A stretch of DNA of 64,000 nt from Phycisphaerales bacterium. Lineage in GTDB: Bacteria; Planctomycetota; Phycisphaerae; Phycisphaerales; UBA1924. The stretch is taken from contig JADLGW010000012.1 of the NCBI GenBank assembly GCA_020849105.1, positions 62,001-126,000 of the forward strand. Reading direction: 5' to 3'. Below, piece by piece: positions 61,913 to 64,000 of this stretch. Made by a program: the position numbers and the translations under genes. Under the pieces are notes generated by a model. It did not search any database and had not been told where the DNA came from. It saw only the letters and a list, made by a program, of their open reading frames with translations. Each line of letters opens with the position of its first letter. Position 1 is the stretch's first letter.

Positions 61913-63385
61913 ATGAGCCAGGCGACGGCGAAAGCACCAATGACAAACACGAACAAGCCGGTGGTCTCCGGGACGCAGGGTGCGGCGCTGCGCGAGAGCC
62001 CGGCGGTCACAGCGGCCGTCAAGCAGATCGTGGACGAGACCAGGGCGCGATCAGCGCGGATCACGGGGGTCCGGGGGCCGATCGAGGAGTTGAAGGCGAC
62101 CTACGAGCACCTGCTGGCTCGGGCGGGGGAACTGCGCGGGCGCGGGTTGTACTACCCGTACCTCGGGTCGGGCGTCGGCAACGGGGCGCTGGTGGAACTT
62201 GCTGACGGGTCGGTGAAGTGGGACATGATCTGCGGGATCGGCGTGCAGTTCTTCGGGCACAGCGACCCCGACCTTGTGGGCGCGGCGGTCCGCGGGGCCG
62301 TCGACGACACGCTGAAGCAGGGCAACCTGCAATCCGGCACTGACGTGTACGACTTCTGCGGCACGATCATTGCGGAGGCGGGCAGGGGCAGCCGCATCCG
62401 CCACTGCTTCGTGAGCGCCAACGGCGTGATGGCCAACGAGAGCGCCCTGAAGTTGTGCCACCAGAAGCACGGCGGGGCGCCGCGGGTCGTCGCGTTCAAG
62501 GATTGTTTCGCCGGGCGGTCGATCGCGATGTCACAGGTCGGCGACTCACCGGCCAACCGCGTCGGGATCCCGCTCTCCACGCTGGTCGATTACATGCCGT
62601 TCTACAGCGAGGTCGCGGCCGCGGCGGTGGGCAGACAGGCCCACATCGATGCGGCGACGGCGCAGCTGCGGGAGTACCTGGACAGGTACCCGAAGCAGCA
62701 CGCGTGCTTCATCTTCGAACTGGTGCAGGGTGAGGGCGGGTTCAACACGGCGCCGCGGGAGTTCTTCGAGGCCCTGATGAAACTCTGCAAGGAGCGGGGC
62801 GTCGCGGTGTGGGTCGATGAGATACAGACGTTCGGGCGGCTGGAGAGCATGTTCGCGTACGACACGCTCGGGCTGGGGCAGTATGTGGACGTGGTGACGG
62901 TGGGGAAGATGACGCAGTCGTGCTTCACGCTGTTCACGCCGGAGTACAACCCGCAGCCGGGCCTGCTCTCGGGGACGTTCGTCGGCGAGGGCCCGGCGTT
63001 TCGCGTCGGCCAGCGCGTGGTGGAGCGTCTGCGGGACGGCGGGTACTACGGGGCGTCGGGATCGATCGCCCGGCATCACAGATTGTTCCGTGAGCAGGTG
63101 AAATCCATGGCCGCGAGGCATCCGGAGTGGTTCCCGAAGGCTCCGGGTGTGGCGGATATCGCCGGCGGGGTCGGGGGGATGATGCGGTTCACACCCTTCG
63201 GCGGGAGCAAGGAGAAGGTGCAGAAGGCGTGCAGGGCGTGCTTCGAGGAGGGCGTGATCGTGTTCTACTGCGGGCACGGGCCGTACCACATCCGGATGCT
63301 GCCGCCGCTGGGTGTCATGAAGGAGCAGGACTGGCCGAGGGTGTTCGAGTGCGTGGAACGTGGGCTGGCCGGGGCTGCTGGTTGA
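61913..63385 (+). CDS. Class III PLP aminotransferase (acylornithine/GABA type)
   Basis: 490 residues. Fold-type I aminotransferase: YYPYLGSGVGNGALVELADGSVKWDMICGIGVQFFGHSDPDLV, FVSANGVMANESALKLCHQK, IFELVQGEGGFNTAPREFFEALMKLC, VWVDEIQTFGRL, and the Schiff-base lysine in VTVGKMTQSCF. Similar to acetylornithine/succinylornithine and 4-aminobutyrate aminotransferases. GGGAGGAAC ribosome site. Lies between an M20 deacylase and an AstA homologue, so acylated ornithine or arginine breakdown is suggested, not proven. Confidence 0.88.
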   Translation: MSQATAKAPMTNTNKPVVSGTQGAALRESPAVTAAVKQIVDETRARSARITGVRGPIEELKATYEHLLARAGELRGRGLYYPYLGSGVGNGALVELADGSVKWDMICGIGVQFFGHSDPDLVGAAVRGAVDDTLKQGNLQSGTDVYDFCGTIIAEAGRGSRIRHCFVSANGVMANESALKLCHQKHGGAPRVVAFKDCFAGRSIAMSQVGDSPANRVGIPLSTLVDYMPFYSEVAAAAVGRQAHIDAATAQLREYLDRYPKQHACFIFELVQGEGGFNTAPREFFEALMKLCKERGVAVWVDEIQTFGRLESMFAYDTLGLGQYVDVVTVGKMTQSCFTLFTPEYNPQPGLLSGTFVGEGPAFRVGQRVVERLRDGGYYGASGSIARHHRLFREQVKSMAARHPEWFPKAPGVADIAGGVGGMMRFTPFGGSKEKVQKACRACFEEGVIVFYCGHGPYHIRMLPPLGVMKEQDWPRVFECVERGLAGAAG

Positions 63386-63451
63386 GTGGATGAAGCCGTG
63401 CTGCAAGGCCAGCGGGGCGGGACGAGCGCAGAAAGAACGGGGTAGAGACTC

Positions 63452-64000
63452 GTGTTCATCATCCGGCAGGCCAATCTTGACGACCTGGGCACGCTGGTGA
63501 AGCTGGCCAAGATGGTCCACTTCATCAACCTGCCCGCGGACAAGGACATCATCACCAACAAGGTGCTCCGCAGCCGCGACGCGTTCATGGGCGCGGCCGG
63601 CGCGCTGGGGAGCGGAGCGGACAGCACCGCGCCTGATGGAACGGGCGCGACCGGCATGGGAGCGGCGGGCAGCGGGGTGTTCATGTTCGTGCTGGAGGAT
63701 TCCGAGAGCGGGGCGTGCCTTGGGACGTCGCAGGTGGTGGCCCGGATGGGCGGGAAGGGCAACCCGAACTATTCGTGGAAACTGACCAAGCGCGAGTTCT
63801 TCAGCAAGGGCCTTCAGACGGGCACAAGCCACACGGTCGCCACGCTGCACACCGACGAGTCCGGGCCGACCGAGATCGGCGGGCTCATTCTGCAGCCGGC
63901 GTCGCGCGGGGCCAAACTGGGGCGGCTGCTGAGCCTGATCCGGTTCCATTTCATCGCCCTGCACCGGCGGATGTTTGCCGACCGTGTGATCGCGGAGATG
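63452..64000 (+). CDS. AstA-like arginine N-succinyltransferase family protein (3' end outside window)
   Basis: 183 codons to the window end without a stop. GTG start (63452) gives MFIIRQANLDDLGTLVKLAKMVHFINLPADKD, then FMFVLEDSESGACLGTSQVVARMGGKGNP, KREFFSKGLQTGTSHTVATL, DESGPTEIGGLILQPASRGAKLG and RLLSLIRFHFIALHRRMFADRVIAEM, all matching the arginine/ornithine N-succinyltransferase family. A ~29-residue Gly/Ala/Ser-rich, low-complexity insertion (residues about 49-77) interrupts the N-terminal part. AstA moves succinyl from CoA to the arginine amine; here the neighbours would supply the transaminase and deacylase steps. Confidence 0.85.
   Translation, partial: MFIIRQANLDDLGTLVKLAKMVHFINLPADKDIITNKVLRSRDAFMGAAGALGSGADSTAPDGTGATGMGAAGSGVFMFVLEDSESGACLGTSQVVARMGGKGNPNYSWKLTKREFFSKGLQTGTSHTVATLHTDESGPTEIGGLILQPASRGAKLGRLLSLIRFHFIALHRRMFADRVIAEM

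Overview
The window is about 69% GC, densely coded on both strands, and looks like an ordinary chromosome of a planctomycete of the class Phycisphaerae. The main clues are a secreted protein ending in two dockerin-like repeats of the DCNGDG...NLSDFGCF type common in that group, Gram-negative envelope genes (LpxB, Lgt, NfeD/FloA), and many planctomycete-style hypothetical proteins. No rRNA, tRNA, CRISPR array, prophage or transposase was seen. Taxonomy here is inference from family content, not a search result.

Layout. 1-6 kb: rhodanese C-terminus, membrane-tethered sigma-like protein, dockerin protein, carA, priA. 6-13 kb: class IV aminotransferase and murD, a YdjY lipoprotein, an HtrA protease, panB, a methyltransferase and two small membrane proteins. 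13-19 kb: a complete liv-type ABC importer (livF-livG-livM-livH plus binding lipoprotein). 19-24 kb: a nuclease-fold candidate, lpxB, a glycosyltransferase and a DEAD-box helicase. 24-35 kb: SufS-like enzyme, an isolated atpA, a GH31 glucosidase, a YyaL-DsbD-alpha fusion, YqaA, lgt, tatD. 35-38 kb: tandem TlpA-like thioredoxin lipoprotein-type genes with conserved structured leaders. 38-44 kb: transglutaminase, nnrD, and the floA/nfeD membrane cluster. 44-50 kb: Nudix hydrolase, then the peptidoglycan operon murC-murB-ddl followed by a divergent ftsQ-like gene, a membrane protein and greA. 50-60 kb: csrA, a lipoprotein with a JAMM-like motif translationally coupled to a catalytically degenerate GH31 protein, tatA, folD, ligA, an M48 protease, dapF. 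60-64 kb: GNAT, M20 deacylase, class III aminotransferase and an AstA-like acyltransferase cut by the window end.

Peptidoglycan precursor synthesis is a recurring theme (murD, murC, murB, ddl, dapF, possibly a D-amino acid aminotransferase), as is envelope biology (lgt, lpxB, htrA, nfeD/floA, tatA). The most striking features not explained by the gene list are: (1) at least twenty genes carry a TANNNT -10 box only 5-10 bases before the start codon, which predicts leaderless mRNAs; (2) the two tandem thioredoxin-like genes share a roughly 105-base 5' leader with three helices and base-pair covariation, a candidate cis-regulatory RNA; (3) the JAMM-like lipoprotein and pseudo-glycosidase pair looks like an undescribed secreted two-protein system.
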